From Lachnospiraceae bacterium (lineage in GTDB: Bacteria > Bacillota > Clostridia > Lachnospirales > Lachnospiraceae): a stretch of 64,000 nucleotides of DNA. Both the position numbers and the translations under genes were made by a program. Numbering within the stretch: the stretch's first letter is position 1; every line of letters begins with the position of its first letter. The notes beneath the pieces were generated by a model. The model saw only the letters and a list, made by a program, of their open reading frames with translations. It searched no databases and was not told the DNA's origin. Positions 9,676 to 19,295 of the stretch are shown piece by piece. Location: NCBI GenBank assembly GCA_015058015.1, contig SVDM01000009.1:34213-98212 (forward strand), given 5' to 3'.

Positions 9676-10365
9676 ATGTATGAGAAATTGCATGAATTGG
9701 AGGATAAAATAGGATATACCTTCAAAAACTTTAAGCATCTGAGACGATCCATGACTCATAGTTCTTATGCTAATGAGTATCGAATCCAGAAGATATACAA
9801 CAATGAGAGACTGGAATTCTTGGGGGATGCAGTCCTGGAAATTGTTACAAGCGATTATCTCTTCGCCACATACCCTAATCATCGCGAGGGGGATTTGACT
9901 AAGATGAGAGCAAGCATAGTTTGCGAACAGACTCTTGCTCTTGCAGCCAATGACATCGATCTTGGAAGCTATATATTACTTGGCAAAGGAGAAGAGAAAA
10001 CCGGTGGAAGACACAGAGCTTCTGTTGTGTCTGATGCTATGGAAGCTCTTATCGGAGCTTTGTATCTTGACGGAGGTCTTGAAAGCGCCAAGGCATTTAT
10101 CACAAAGTACATATTAAAAGATATTAAGAATAAGCAGCTTTTCTATGACAGCAAGACCATCTTACAAGAGGTGGTTCAAAGTGACTACACGGGAGAGCTG
10201 GTATATGAGGTTATAGGAGAGATGGGCCCGGATCACGACAAGCGTTTCATCGTTGAGGCGCGAGTTGGGGATGAGGTAATTGGTACCGGACACGGACGTA
10301 CCAAGAAGGCTGCTGAACAGGAGGCGGCTTACAATGCCTTGATGAAGACTCAGCAGGATGAGTAG
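9676..10365 (+). CDS. rnc: Ribonuclease III
   Basis: 229 residues. The endonuclease domain (about 1-150) has the signature NERLEFLGDAVLEIV with the acidic metal-binding residues, and a second acidic site in SDAMEALIGALYLDGG. A double-stranded RNA-binding domain (about 158-226) ends in GRTKKAAEQEAAYNAL. It processes rRNA precursors and other duplex RNA. Spacing to its neighbours is 14-15 nt, so it lies within the plsX-ftsY operon. Confidence 0.97.
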   Translation: MYEKLHELEDKIGYTFKNFKHLRRSMTHSSYANEYRIQKIYNNERLEFLGDAVLEIVTSDYLFATYPNHREGDLTKMRASIVCEQTLALAANDIDLGSYILLGKGEEKTGGRHRASVVSDAMEALIGALYLDGGLESAKAFITKYILKDIKNKQLFYDSKTILQEVVQSDYTGELVYEVIGEMGPDHDKRFIVEARVGDEVIGTGHGRTKKAAEQEAAYNALMKTQQDE

Positions 10366-10380
10366 CCGGGAGAAGAACTA

Positions 10381-13300
10381 ATGTATTTAAAAAGTATTGA
10401 GGTGCATGGATTTAAATCCTTCGCCAACAAGATAAAGTTTGATTTTCACAATGGAATAACGGGCATCGTGGGTCCCAACGGTAGCGGTAAGAGTAATGTA
10501 GCTGACGCCGTAAGATGGGTTCTGGGTGAGCAGAGGGTTCGCCAGCTCCGCGGTGTTTCGATGCAGGATATCATTTTCGCGGGTACGGAGAACAGAAAGC
10601 CTTTGGGCTACGCCTATGTTGCCATTACGCTTGACAACTCGGATCACTCTCTTGCCGTTGATTTTGAAGAGGTGACGGTAGCCAGAAGAATATACCGTTC
10701 CGGCGAAAGTGAATATCTGATTAACGGAGTAACCTGCCGTTTGAAGGACGTTAACGAATTGTTCTACGACACAGGTATTGGTAAAGAGGGTTATTCCATT
10801 ATCGGTCAGGGTCAGATTGACCGTATCTTAAGCGGTAAGCCGGAGGAGAGAAGAGAACTCTTTGACGAGGCTGCCGGTATCGTAAAGTTCAAGCGTCGCA
10901 AGAACGAGACCATCAAGAAATTAGAAGACGAACGTCTTAACTTATCCAGAGTTAATGATATATTATCTGAGCTTGAGACCCAGGTTGGGCCTTTGGAGGA
11001 GCAGTCCAAGGTGGCAAAAGAGTACCTGGCCAAGAAGGAAGAATTAAAGAATCTGGATATGAATATGTTCCTTATTGAGGACGAGAGAATAAAGAGAGAG
11101 CTCTCTGAGGGCGAGGAGAAGTTAGCCATTGCCACAGAAGGCTTAAGCCGGGTTACGGAGCAGTTTGCCAATGTAAAGAAGGAGTACGACCGTATCGAGG
11201 AAGAGCTCTCCGAGATAGGTGAGAATATAGAGACATCTAAGAATGAATTGTCTACCAATGCCATAGAGCAGGGGAAATTAGAGGGACGTATTGAGCTTCT
11301 CACAGAGCAGATTAACAGTATCGAGAAGCAGCTTTCTTCCACTACTGAGCGTACCGAGGGACTTGATAAGGACATTAAGGAGAAAGAATCTCAGCTAGCA
11401 GAGTACGAAGAGCAGATGAAGACTCTTCTTGCTAATATAGCGGAGAAAGAGCAGGTAAGGGATGAGGCAGAAAGCCACCATGGTTCCGTCCTTGAAGAGA
11501 TTAAGCGTCTTGAGAGCCTCAATGAGGCTGCCAAGACCACTATTCTTAAGATAGTAAATGAGAAGGGTATAGTTAATGCCAAGTTCCAGCGTCTTGATGA
11601 GAAGTTAGAACAGACCAACATCCGTAAAGCGGAGATGGATAGAAAGTTCTTAAAGATAAAGAGCGAGGAAGATGAGAAGCAAAAACTCTTAGACGGATAC
11701 AGAGCCAAGCTAGAAGAAGCTTCCATGGAGATAGTAGCCTTAGAGAACGAGGAGAGCGAGCTTAAGGCAGAGATAGCCGACACGGCTTCCCGTATGGAAG
11801 AAGTCCGTGAAGAGGCGGTTCGTAAGAACGGCGAGTATCACAAAATTGAATCCAGAATTGATTCTTTAAAGAATATGACAGAGCGCTACGAGGGTTACGG
11901 TAACTCCATTAAGCGTGTCATGGAGAACAAGTCTAAGAATAAGAAGATAATCGGTGTAGTAGCCGATATCATTAAGGTTGATAAAAAGTACGAGACAGCT
12001 ATTGAAACAGCCCTTGGAGGCAACATCCAGAATATCGTTACAGAGGATGAAGCCACAGCCAAAGAGATGATTGAATTCTTAAAAGAAGGTCGTTTCGGAA
12101 GGGCTACATTCCTGCCTCTTTCCACCGTTAAGCCGGGAGGTGGGTTAAAGGACGAATCCGTTCTTGATGAGAAGGGAATCGTTGGAATGGCTGCAGATTT
12201 GGTACAGTTCGACAATAAGTATCGGGATATCGTTACCTACTTACTTCATCGCATGATTGTGGCAGACAATATTGACAATGCCCTAAAGGTAGCCAAAACC
12301 TGTGACAGGTCTGTACAGATAGTTACTCTTGAAGGAGAATTCTTAAAGCCCGGCGGTTCCATCACCGGTGGTACATTTAAGAACACCAGCAACCTGCTGG
12401 GCCGTCGTCGAGAGATAGAAGACTTAGAGAAGAAGCTTATTAAGATCAGTAAAGAGGGAGAAGAACTTCTCGCCAAGGTAGATGAATTAGAGAAGAAGAA
12501 AGCCCTTAAGGAAGAAAAATTAGAGAAGATTAAGGCTGCTATCCAGGAGAAATACATCGCCCAGAATACAGCTAAGATTAATGTTAATGCAGCTGAGCAA
12601 AGTATCGAGCAGATCGGTATCGACAACTCATCCCTTATCTCAGAGCGAGATGAGATCGCAAGTCAGTTAAATGAGATAAGAGACAGCAGAGAGTTAATTG
12701 AGCTTGAGATTGATATGGCGGATAAGCAAAAGGGTGAACAGGAAGCCCTAGTAGAGCAGTATGAAGCTGAGCTTAAGAAGCAGGATCAGGAAGAACGTGA
12801 TTACAGCCTGAAGGTATCCACCATCAATATCGAATACTCTAACTTAAAGCAACAGGAAGAGTTCCTTACGGCCAACATGGACCGTGTACAGGAGGAACTG
12901 GGAAAGCTTCGTGATGAGCTTGAAAGCTTCAATGCCAATGAAGCCAAGTCCAAAGAGGATGCTGACGCCAAGAACGCAGAGATTGCACAGGTTAAAGCAA
13001 CTATCGAGGAACTGGATAAATTAAATAAGGATTTAAACGATAGAATCGAGAAGCTTACAATAGAGCGTAATGAGAAGAAGGCAGCCCATGCCAACTTCTT
13101 CGACAACTGGAATAAGCTGGCCGAGGAGAGAACGGCTCTGGAGAAAGAGACCACTCGTCTGGCGTCCCAGAAGGAACGTCTTGAGGAAAACCTTGAGAAC
13201 ATAGTTAACTACATCTGGGAAGAGTACGAGATGACATACAATAACGTACTTCCCTACAGAGATGAGATCCTTACCAATATCGCCAAGATCAAGAAGAGCA

Positions 13301-13968
13301 TTTCTTCTATCAAGGATGATATTAAGAAACTGGGAGATGTTAATGTTAACGCTATTGAAGACTACAAGCAGGTATCAGAACGTTTTGAATTCTTAAAGGG
13401 TCAGCATGACGATCTGGTTGATGCAGAGAAGGTCTTAGAGGCTATCATAGAAGACCTGGATACTGGTATGCGTAAGCAGTTTGCTGAGCAGTTCGTAATA
13501 ATAAACAGGGAGTTCGACAAGGCCTTTAAAGAACTCTTCGGAGGAGGCCACGGAACCCTTGAGCTGGTGGATGATGATGTACTTGAATGCGGAATCAGTA
13601 TCACGGCCCAGCCTCCCGGCAAGAAGTTGCAGAACATGATGCAGTTATCCGGTGGAGAAAAAGCCCTTACTGCCATTGCCCTGCTCTTTGCAATACAGAA
13701 CATGAAGCCCTCACCTTTCTGTCTTCTTGACGAGATTGAGGCGGCCCTGGATGATTCCAACGTAGTAAGATTTGCCAAGTACCTTAACAAACTTACGGAG
13801 AATACCCAGTTTATTATCATTACCCATAGAAGGGGTACTATGAATGCGGCTGACAGACTCTATGGTATAACCATGCAGGAGAAGGGAATATCCACTCTTG
13901 TATCAGTCAACCTGATAGAGGACCAGCTTGATAGAGAAGAAGCGGAAGCTAAAAATGCTATGGCATAA
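10381..13968 (+). CDS. smc: Chromosome partition protein SMC
   Basis: 1195 residues, full length. The N-terminal ATPase half has Walker A GPNGSGKSN at about residues 32-40. A first long coiled coil is followed by a hinge domain at about 510-650 (GNIQNIVTEDEATAKEMI to GGSITGGTF), then a second coiled coil. The C-terminal half has the ABC signature LSGGEKALTAIALLFAI and Walker B CLLDEIEAALD. It forms condensin with ScpA/ScpB, not in this window, and organises the chromosome. It sits between rnc and ftsY as in B. subtilis. Confidence 0.98.
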   Translation: MYLKSIEVHGFKSFANKIKFDFHNGITGIVGPNGSGKSNVADAVRWVLGEQRVRQLRGVSMQDIIFAGTENRKPLGYAYVAITLDNSDHSLAVDFEEVTVARRIYRSGESEYLINGVTCRLKDVNELFYDTGIGKEGYSIIGQGQIDRILSGKPEERRELFDEAAGIVKFKRRKNETIKKLEDERLNLSRVNDILSELETQVGPLEEQSKVAKEYLAKKEELKNLDMNMFLIEDERIKRELSEGEEKLAIATEGLSRVTEQFANVKKEYDRIEEELSEIGENIETSKNELSTNAIEQGKLEGRIELLTEQINSIEKQLSSTTERTEGLDKDIKEKESQLAEYEEQMKTLLANIAEKEQVRDEAESHHGSVLEEIKRLESLNEAAKTTILKIVNEKGIVNAKFQRLDEKLEQTNIRKAEMDRKFLKIKSEEDEKQKLLDGYRAKLEEASMEIVALENEESELKAEIADTASRMEEVREEAVRKNGEYHKIESRIDSLKNMTERYEGYGNSIKRVMENKSKNKKIIGVVADIIKVDKKYETAIETALGGNIQNIVTEDEATAKEMIEFLKEGRFGRATFLPLSTVKPGGGLKDESVLDEKGIVGMAADLVQFDNKYRDIVTYLLHRMIVADNIDNALKVAKTCDRSVQIVTLEGEFLKPGGSITGGTFKNTSNLLGRRREIEDLEKKLIKISKEGEELLAKVDELEKKKALKEEKLEKIKAAIQEKYIAQNTAKINVNAAEQSIEQIGIDNSSLISERDEIASQLNEIRDSRELIELEIDMADKQKGEQEALVEQYEAELKKQDQEERDYSLKVSTINIEYSNLKQQEEFLTANMDRVQEELGKLRDELESFNANEAKSKEDADAKNAEIAQVKATIEELDKLNKDLNDRIEKLTIERNEKKAAHANFFDNWNKLAEERTALEKETTRLASQKERLEENLENIVNYIWEEYEMTYNNVLPYRDEILTNIAKIKKSISSIKDDIKKLGDVNVNAIEDYKQVSERFEFLKGQHDDLVDAEKVLEAIIEDLDTGMRKQFAEQFVIINREFDKAFKELFGGGHGTLELVDDDVLECGISITAQPPGKKLQNMMQLSGGEKALTAIALLFAIQNMKPSPFCLLDEIEAALDDSNVVRFAKYLNKLTENTQFIIITHRRGTMNAADRLYGITMQEKGISTLVSVNLIEDQLDREEAEAKNAMA

Positions 13969-13999
13969 TGACTTCTACATTATATAATGAGGATTTAAC

Positions 14000-14938
14000 A
14001 TGAGTGAAGAGAAAAAGGGTTTCTTCGGCCGATTAGTAGCCGGATTGACCAAAACCAGAGACAATTTTGTGGCGGGAATCGACGGAGTATTTAACGGATT
14101 CTCCAAGATAGACGATGATTTTTACGAGGAGATAGAAGAGATTCTAATCACCGGAGACATCGGAGTCCGCACCACAGATACCATCCTTGAGCATCTTAAG
14201 GAGCGGGTAAAAAAAGAGCATATTAAAGAGCCTGCGGAATGTAAGCAGATTCTTATAGATGAGATCAAAGAACAGATGAAATTAGGAGAGACAGCCTACG
14301 AGTTCGAAGAGAAGACCTCAGTGGTACTTGTTATCGGAGTAAACGGCGTAGGTAAGACTACCTCCATCGGAAAACTAGCGGCCAACCTTAAGAACTCAGG
14401 TAAGAGAGTTATCCTTGCAGCGGCGGATACATTTCGTGCGGCGGCGGGAGAACAGCTTACGGAATGGGCCAACAGAGCCGGAGTTGAGATAATAGGCGGA
14501 CAAGAAGGCCAGGACCCGGGAGCTGTGCTTTACGATGCAGTGGCTGCGGCCAAGTCCCGTAAAGCGGATATCCTTCTTTGCGATACCGCGGGAAGGCTTC
14601 ATAACAAGAAGAACCTTATGGAAGAGCTTAAGAAGCTTGATAGAATTCTTACCAAGGAATTCCCTGATGCTTACAGAGAGACCTTGGTAGTACTTGATGG
14701 AACCACAGGACAAAATGCCCTGGCTCAGGCCAAGGAATTCTCTGAAGTAGCGCCTATAACGGGAATTATCCTTACCAAGTTAGACGGAACCGCAAAGGGT
14801 GGAATAGCGGTGGCTATTCAGTCAGAGCTTGGTATCCCCGTGAAATACGTAGGCGTGGGAGAGCATGTAGAGGATTTACAGAAGTTTGATGCGGATGCAT
14901 TTGTAGATGCCCTCTTTGGGGAGGGCGTGGCCCCCTAG
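14000..14938 (+). CDS. ftsY: Signal recognition particle receptor FtsY
   Basis: 312 residues with a short acidic lead and a complete NG GTPase region. G1 is GVNGVGKTTSIGKLA (about 113-127), followed by DTFRAAAGEQL, DTAGRLHNK and TKLDGTAKGG. It docks the Ffh-ribosome complex at the membrane. The long acidic A domain of enterobacterial FtsY is absent, as is usual in Firmicutes. In B. subtilis ylxM-ffh follows at once; here two unrelated genes intervene. Confidence 0.97.
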   Translation: MSEEKKGFFGRLVAGLTKTRDNFVAGIDGVFNGFSKIDDDFYEEIEEILITGDIGVRTTDTILEHLKERVKKEHIKEPAECKQILIDEIKEQMKLGETAYEFEEKTSVVLVIGVNGVGKTTSIGKLAANLKNSGKRVILAAADTFRAAAGEQLTEWANRAGVEIIGGQEGQDPGAVLYDAVAAAKSRKADILLCDTAGRLHNKKNLMEELKKLDRILTKEFPDAYRETLVVLDGTTGQNALAQAKEFSEVAPITGIILTKLDGTAKGGIAVAIQSELGIPVKYVGVGEHVEDLQKFDADAFVDALFGEGVAP

Positions 14939-14985
14939 GGAAGGGGTTGACGGTCTATTTTTGTTGATAGAAGGAGACGTGTAGA

Positions 14986-16203
14986 ATGAGCGAGATGACT
15001 TTAGACAGATTCGAAGAAGCAGCTGACGTGGTAATGCGCGTCACCAGAAAGACCAAGCTTATTGAGAGCGAATACTTCAGTGAGCAGACGGGTAATAAAG
15101 TATACCTAAAGCCTGAGAATATGCAGGTTACGGGAGCATATAAAGTAAGAGGAGCCTATTATAAGATAAGCACCATGAGCAAGGAAGAACGTGCCAAGGG
15201 ACTTATAGCTTCCTCATCAGGTAACCACGCTTTGGGCGTGGCTTATGCCGCAAGACAGTACGGAGTTAAGGCTACGGTTATGATGCCTGCCACCACTCCC
15301 CTTATCAAGGTTAATTCCACCAAGGATCTGGGAGCGGAGGTTGTCCTCTTTGGCAATGACTATGACGAGACATCCGCAGAGGCACTTAGAGTGGCAGAAG
15401 AAAAGGGCCTTACATTTGTACATCCCTTTGATGATATTGACGTAGCTATAGGGCAGGGAACCATGGCTATGGAGATTGTAAAGGAACTTCCCACCGTTGA
15501 ATATATCCTTGTTCCCGTAGGGGGCGGTGGATTGGTATGCGGCGTGGCAACCCTTGCCAAGATGTTAAATCCAAATATAAAAGTTATCGGTGTGGAATCC
15601 GCAGGAGCCAACTGCTTAGAGGTTTCCCTTAAGCATAATGAAGTTACCACCCTTCCGGAGGTCAATACCATAGCAGACGGTACAGCTATGAAGACTCCGG
15701 GTAAGACTATTTTCCCCTATATCAAGGAAAATTTGGATGGTATAATTACGGTAGAAGATTCTGAGCTGATCGTGGCATTTCTCGATATGGTTGAGAATCA
15801 TAAGATGATAGTTGAGAATTCGGGACTTCTTTCAGTAGCTGCGTTAAAGCACCTTGATGTTCAGGATAAGAAAGTAGTATCCATCTTAACAGGCGGTAAT
15901 ATGGACGTTATCACCATGTCATCCATCGTATCACACGGACTTATTCAAAGAGACAGGATATTTACGGTTTCCGTTCTTCTTCCTGACAAGCCCGGTGAAC
16001 TTACTAATGTATCAGGCATTATCGCAGAAGAAAAAGGTAATGTTATTAAGTTAGAGCATAATCAGTTTGTATCCACCAACCGTAATGCGGCTGTGGAGCT
16101 TAAGATTACCATGGAGGCATTCGGAACAGAGCATAAAGAGCAGATTATTCATGCCCTTCGAAAAGGCGGATACAGACCTAAGATTGTTATGACCATGTTG
16201 TAG
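14986..16203 (+). CDS. ilvA: Threonine ammonia-lyase with ACT domain
   Basis: 405 residues. The PLP fold II domain (about 1-320) shows the Schiff-base Lys in TGAYKVRGAYYK, the substrate loop SSSGNHALG and the phosphate-binding GGGGL. A C-terminal ACT domain follows (about 327-405, beginning FTVSVLLPDKPGEL). It deaminates threonine to 2-oxobutyrate, for isoleucine synthesis or, in the catabolic form, for energy. The single ACT domain of about 80 residues fits the medium-length type; I cannot tell the biosynthetic from the catabolic role here. The ribosome site is GAAGGAGA. It interrupts the usual ftsY-ylxM-ffh order. Confidence 0.92.
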   Translation: MSEMTLDRFEEAADVVMRVTRKTKLIESEYFSEQTGNKVYLKPENMQVTGAYKVRGAYYKISTMSKEERAKGLIASSSGNHALGVAYAARQYGVKATVMMPATTPLIKVNSTKDLGAEVVLFGNDYDETSAEALRVAEEKGLTFVHPFDDIDVAIGQGTMAMEIVKELPTVEYILVPVGGGGLVCGVATLAKMLNPNIKVIGVESAGANCLEVSLKHNEVTTLPEVNTIADGTAMKTPGKTIFPYIKENLDGIITVEDSELIVAFLDMVENHKMIVENSGLLSVAALKHLDVQDKKVVSILTGGNMDVITMSSIVSHGLIQRDRIFTVSVLLPDKPGELTNVSGIIAEEKGNVIKLEHNQFVSTNRNAAVELKITMEAFGTEHKEQIIHALRKGGYRPKIVMTML

Positions 16204-16250
16204 TTTCAAGCCCTGGGGAGGGGGCATCCCCCATAAAGGGGAGGGGTAAA

Positions 16251-17432
16251 ATGGATTACAAGGTATTATACTTATCGACAATGGTTTTGTTTATTCTCCT
16301 GTTTGCGACTTTGTTTGTGCTGGAGAACAAGACGAGAATTACCAGAAGTACACCATTAAACAGCCTGTATATATGCGTTATGTTTATCAGCATTTTGGAT
16401 ATAATATGGGTGCTTGTTAACGGACAGCCTCAGTATGTGGAGTTTAACCGGATTGTTAACATCTTAGACCTTACGGGTCTGGTGGTGTTGGGCTATCTTT
16501 GGATGCTCACCATGTATGATCTCCTTCCCGACAGACAAAGCTGGTTCTATAGGCGCAGACACTTAGGGCTTATAGTGGTGTGTATGAGCGCAGCGGTTTA
16601 TGTTATATCAGCCTATTGGACGGGCTGGACATTTTCTGTGTCCCCGGATGGCGTATACCAAAGAGGGCCTCTTCATTTTATTCCAACAATAATGACATTT
16701 TTATATATGATTATAGGTGCCTGCCGCGCCGGCGTTGCAAGGAGGAAAGCCTCATTCTCCCATGAGAAAAGCAGGTATTTTGCCATAGAAGTATTCCCCA
16801 TACCTGCCTTTATGGTTTCCATCGTCCAGCTGGTGTTGCCCACAGGTATACCTACCATGCAATTCGGCTGTTTTATGGGACTGTTGATTCTATACGGCGT
16901 TAACCAGAATACCCGTATTACCAGGGATTTTCTTACCAACCTGGCCAACAGATATGCCTTTGAGATTATCCTTAAGAAGAAGATTGATAAGCATAACAGG
17001 GAGCCGGACGGTGCCACGAGACTTTACGTACTTGAAGGCGACTTAAACGGATTTAAGAAGATAAATGACGTCTTCGGCCATCCTGAAGGAGATAATGCCC
17101 TGACTGTAACCGCCTACGTTCTTGATAAGATTGTTCCCTCCCACGGAGGAGTGGTTGCCAGAACCGGCGGAGACGAGTTTATGATGGCTGTGGAGGCTGC
17201 AGAGGAAAAGACAATATATAATATGATAGACGAGATAGATGCCGGCTTGGAGGAGGTCAGCAGAGACCTGTCCTACGAACTCTCCATGAGTATCGGTGTA
17301 GCAGAATATGAGGATTTAACCGAGTTCCAGATGGTTATAGCTGAGGCCGACAGGAAGCTTTACGAGGCAAAAAGAGTCTATAAGGAAGCCTTAGCGGCTA
17401 AGGAGGCCGGAACCGGTGACAGTCGCAGATAA
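16251..17432 (+). CDS. Membrane diguanylate cyclase (GGDEF)
   Basis: 393 residues. About six to seven membrane helices fill the first 220 residues, followed by a GGDEF domain (about 225-385) that starts with RDFLTNLANRYAFE. The substrate and metal motif DLNGFKKIND and an intact GGDEF (ARTGGDEFMMA) predict active c-di-GMP synthesis from GTP. The inhibitory I-site (RxxD five residues before GGDEF) is absent: the position reads SHGG. Product inhibition through that site is therefore not expected. A very G-rich ribosome site (GGGGAGGGG) faces a C5 tract that may form a hairpin. It lies in the ftsY-ffh interval and ends at a terminator. Confidence 0.92.
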   Translation: MDYKVLYLSTMVLFILLFATLFVLENKTRITRSTPLNSLYICVMFISILDIIWVLVNGQPQYVEFNRIVNILDLTGLVVLGYLWMLTMYDLLPDRQSWFYRRRHLGLIVVCMSAAVYVISAYWTGWTFSVSPDGVYQRGPLHFIPTIMTFLYMIIGACRAGVARRKASFSHEKSRYFAIEVFPIPAFMVSIVQLVLPTGIPTMQFGCFMGLLILYGVNQNTRITRDFLTNLANRYAFEIILKKKIDKHNREPDGATRLYVLEGDLNGFKKINDVFGHPEGDNALTVTAYVLDKIVPSHGGVVARTGGDEFMMAVEAAEEKTIYNMIDEIDAGLEEVSRDLSYELSMSIGVAEYEDLTEFQMVIAEADRKLYEAKRVYKEALAAKEAGTGDSRR

Positions 17433-17452
17433 TGTAATTACAGTGACTTAGA

Positions 17453-17486
17453 CCCTGTCAAGAATTTTTACTTGACAGGGCTTTTT
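17453..17486 (+). terminator. Intrinsic terminator after the diguanylate cyclase gene
   Basis: A 9-bp stem (CCCTGTCAA / TTGACAGGG) is followed by CTTTTTG. The right arm contains the -35 box of the next promoter. Confidence 0.85.
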
Positions 17487-17500
17487 GTTTGTTATATTAT
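17472..17500 (+). promoter_or_regulatory. SigA promoter for ylxM-ffh nested in a terminator
   Basis: TTGACA (17472-17477), a 17-bp spacer and TATTAT (17495-17500). The -35 element is the right arm of the upstream terminator stem. The implied leader before the ylxM ATG is only about 10 nt. Confidence 0.6.
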
Positions 17501-17516
17501 TGTACTCGGTGATGTT

Positions 17517-17852
17517 ATGGAAAGAATAGTAGAACAGACTTTGCTGTATGATTTCTACGGCGAGCTGCTTACAGACCATCAGAAGCAGATATACGAATTA
17601 TATCTTGATGATTATTCTTTAAGTGAGATTGCCCAGGAGGCGGGGATATCCAGACAGGGCGTCCACGACCTCGTGAAAAGATGCAATAAGATACTGGAAG
17701 GCTATGAAGAAAAACTTTGCCTGGTGGAGAAATTCCAAGCGGCCAAGACTAAGGTATCGGAGATACATAAATTAGCCGGGGCACAAGCCGACAGTAACGA
17801 GACAGTTAGAAGAATCGAAGAATTATCCAATGAGATATTGGAGGATTTCTAG
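17517..17852 (+). CDS. ylxM: YlxM/p13-like helix-turn-helix protein of the SRP locus
   Basis: 111 residues from the ATG at 17517. The in-frame upstream TTG at 17472 lies inside the terminator and is rejected. The UPF0122 family signature is clear: LTDHQKQIYELYLDDYSLSEIA, then a helix-turn-helix EAGISRQGVHDLVKR. Family knowledge: it is always encoded next to ffh, and the streptococcal homologue modulates SRP and FtsY GTPase activity. ffh starts 10 nt downstream, so the two are co-transcribed. Confidence 0.92.
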   Translation: MERIVEQTLLYDFYGELLTDHQKQIYELYLDDYSLSEIAQEAGISRQGVHDLVKRCNKILEGYEEKLCLVEKFQAAKTKVSEIHKLAGAQADSNETVRRIEELSNEILEDF

Positions 17853-17862
17853 GAGAAGATAG

Positions 17863-19233
17863 ATGGCATTTGACAGCTTATCCGAGAAACTGCAGAACGT
17901 ATTTAAAAAGCTTCGCAGCAAGGGAACCCTAACAGAAGAAGATGTTAAATCAGCACTTAAGGAAGTTAAGATGGCTCTTCTTGAAGCAGACGTTAGTTTC
18001 AAGGTAGTTAAACAGTTTATAAAGACTATAGAGGAACGGGCAATTGGCGCTGATGTTATGGGCGGCCTTAACCCGGGACAGACGGTTATCAAGATAGTTA
18101 ACGAAGAGATGGTTAACCTTATGGGTTCCGAGACCACAGAGATTAAGCTTCGCTCCTCGGACAAGGTTACGGTCATTATGATGGCGGGACTTCAGGGTGC
18201 AGGTAAGACCACCACCACCGCCAAGATAGCAGGCAAGCTTAAGGCCAAGGGCAGAAGACCCCTTCTTGTAGCCTGTGACGTATACAGACCCGCAGCCATC
18301 ACTCAGTTACAGATAAACGGTGAGAAGCAGGGAGTGGAGGTATTCTCCATGGGAGATAAGAATTCTCCGGTGGACATTGCCAAGGCGGCAGTGCTACATG
18401 CTTCTAAGCAGGGATTTAATGTAGTAATCCTTGATACCGCCGGACGACTTCATGTAGATGAAGAGATGATGGATGAACTTGCAGCCATCAAGGAGAATGT
18501 GGAAGTTAACCAGACCATTCTCGTGGTTGATGCCATGACCGGACAGGATGCGGTGAATGTAGCGGGAATGTTCGATGAGAAGATTGGTATCGACGGAGTA
18601 ATCCTTAGTAAGTTAGACGGCGATACAAGAGGCGGTGCCGCTCTTTCCATCAGAGCAGTAACTGGTAAGCCCATACTCTTCGTAGGTATGGGAGAGAAGC
18701 TTTCTGACTTAGAGCAGTTCTATCCCGACCGTATGGCTTCAAGAATTCTGGGTATGGGAGATGTTCTTACACTTATTGAGAAGGCCCAGTCGGAATTCGA
18801 CGAAGAGAAAGCCAAGGAACTTGGCAAGAAGATTAAGAAGAATGAATTCGACTTCAATGATTATTTAGATCAGATGAGTCAGATGAAGAAGATGGGCGGT
18901 ATATCCAGTATCCTTAGCATGATGCCGGGTATGGGCGGCAAGCAGCTTGCAGCCATAGAAGATAATGTGGATGACAAGAAGTTAGCCCATATAGAGGCCA
19001 TTATCCTTAGTATGACACCCGAGGAGAGAGCCAACCCTAAGCTTATGAACCCCAGCAGGAAGAACAGACTTGCCAGGGGAGCAGGCCTTGATATAGCAGA
19101 GGTCAACAGATTTATCAAGCAGTTTGACCAGACCAAGAAGATGATGAAACAGCTTCCCGGTATGATGGGAGGCAAGGGCCGAAGAAGAGGAATGGGATTC
19201 CCGGGATTCGGTGGCGGCAAGTTGCCCTTTTAA
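17863..19233 (+). CDS. ffh: Signal recognition particle protein Ffh
   Basis: 456 residues. The N domain is at about 1-90, the G domain has GLQGAGKTTTTAKIAGKL (about 107-124), DTAGRLHVD and SKLDGDTRGGAAL, and a methionine-rich M domain (about 305-456) ends in a basic Gly-rich tail. It binds SRP RNA and signal peptides and targets ribosomes to FtsY. The SRP RNA gene is not in this window. It is followed by rpsP as in other Firmicutes. Confidence 0.98.
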   Translation: MAFDSLSEKLQNVFKKLRSKGTLTEEDVKSALKEVKMALLEADVSFKVVKQFIKTIEERAIGADVMGGLNPGQTVIKIVNEEMVNLMGSETTEIKLRSSDKVTVIMMAGLQGAGKTTTTAKIAGKLKAKGRRPLLVACDVYRPAAITQLQINGEKQGVEVFSMGDKNSPVDIAKAAVLHASKQGFNVVILDTAGRLHVDEEMMDELAAIKENVEVNQTILVVDAMTGQDAVNVAGMFDEKIGIDGVILSKLDGDTRGGAALSIRAVTGKPILFVGMGEKLSDLEQFYPDRMASRILGMGDVLTLIEKAQSEFDEEKAKELGKKIKKNEFDFNDYLDQMSQMKKMGGISSILSMMPGMGGKQLAAIEDNVDDKKLAHIEAIILSMTPEERANPKLMNPSRKNRLARGAGLDIAEVNRFIKQFDQTKKMMKQLPGMMGGKGRRRGMGFPGFGGGKLPF

Positions 19234-19240
19234 TTGCTTA

Positions 19241-19270
19241 TTGACGAGCTATTAGCTTTTTCAATATAGA
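19241..19270 (+). promoter_or_regulatory. Probable promoter for rpsP-khpA
   Basis: TTGACG (19241-19246) and TATAGA (19265-19270) with an 18-bp spacer, just before the AAGGAGGTG ribosome site of rpsP. It is weaker than the other promoters called here. Confidence 0.45.
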
Positions 19271-19295
19271 GAGACTTTCAAGGAGGTGAAAGATA

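Noticed and set aside
10812..13820. Several long minus-strand open frames opposite smc
   Set aside because: They are shadows of the Lys/Glu-rich coding strand: Ser/Leu/Phe-rich, no ribosome sites, no conserved motifs.
14939..14985. A possible T-box leader or promoter before ilvA (TTGACG present)
   Set aside because: No -10 at a workable distance and the gap is too short for a T-box structure.
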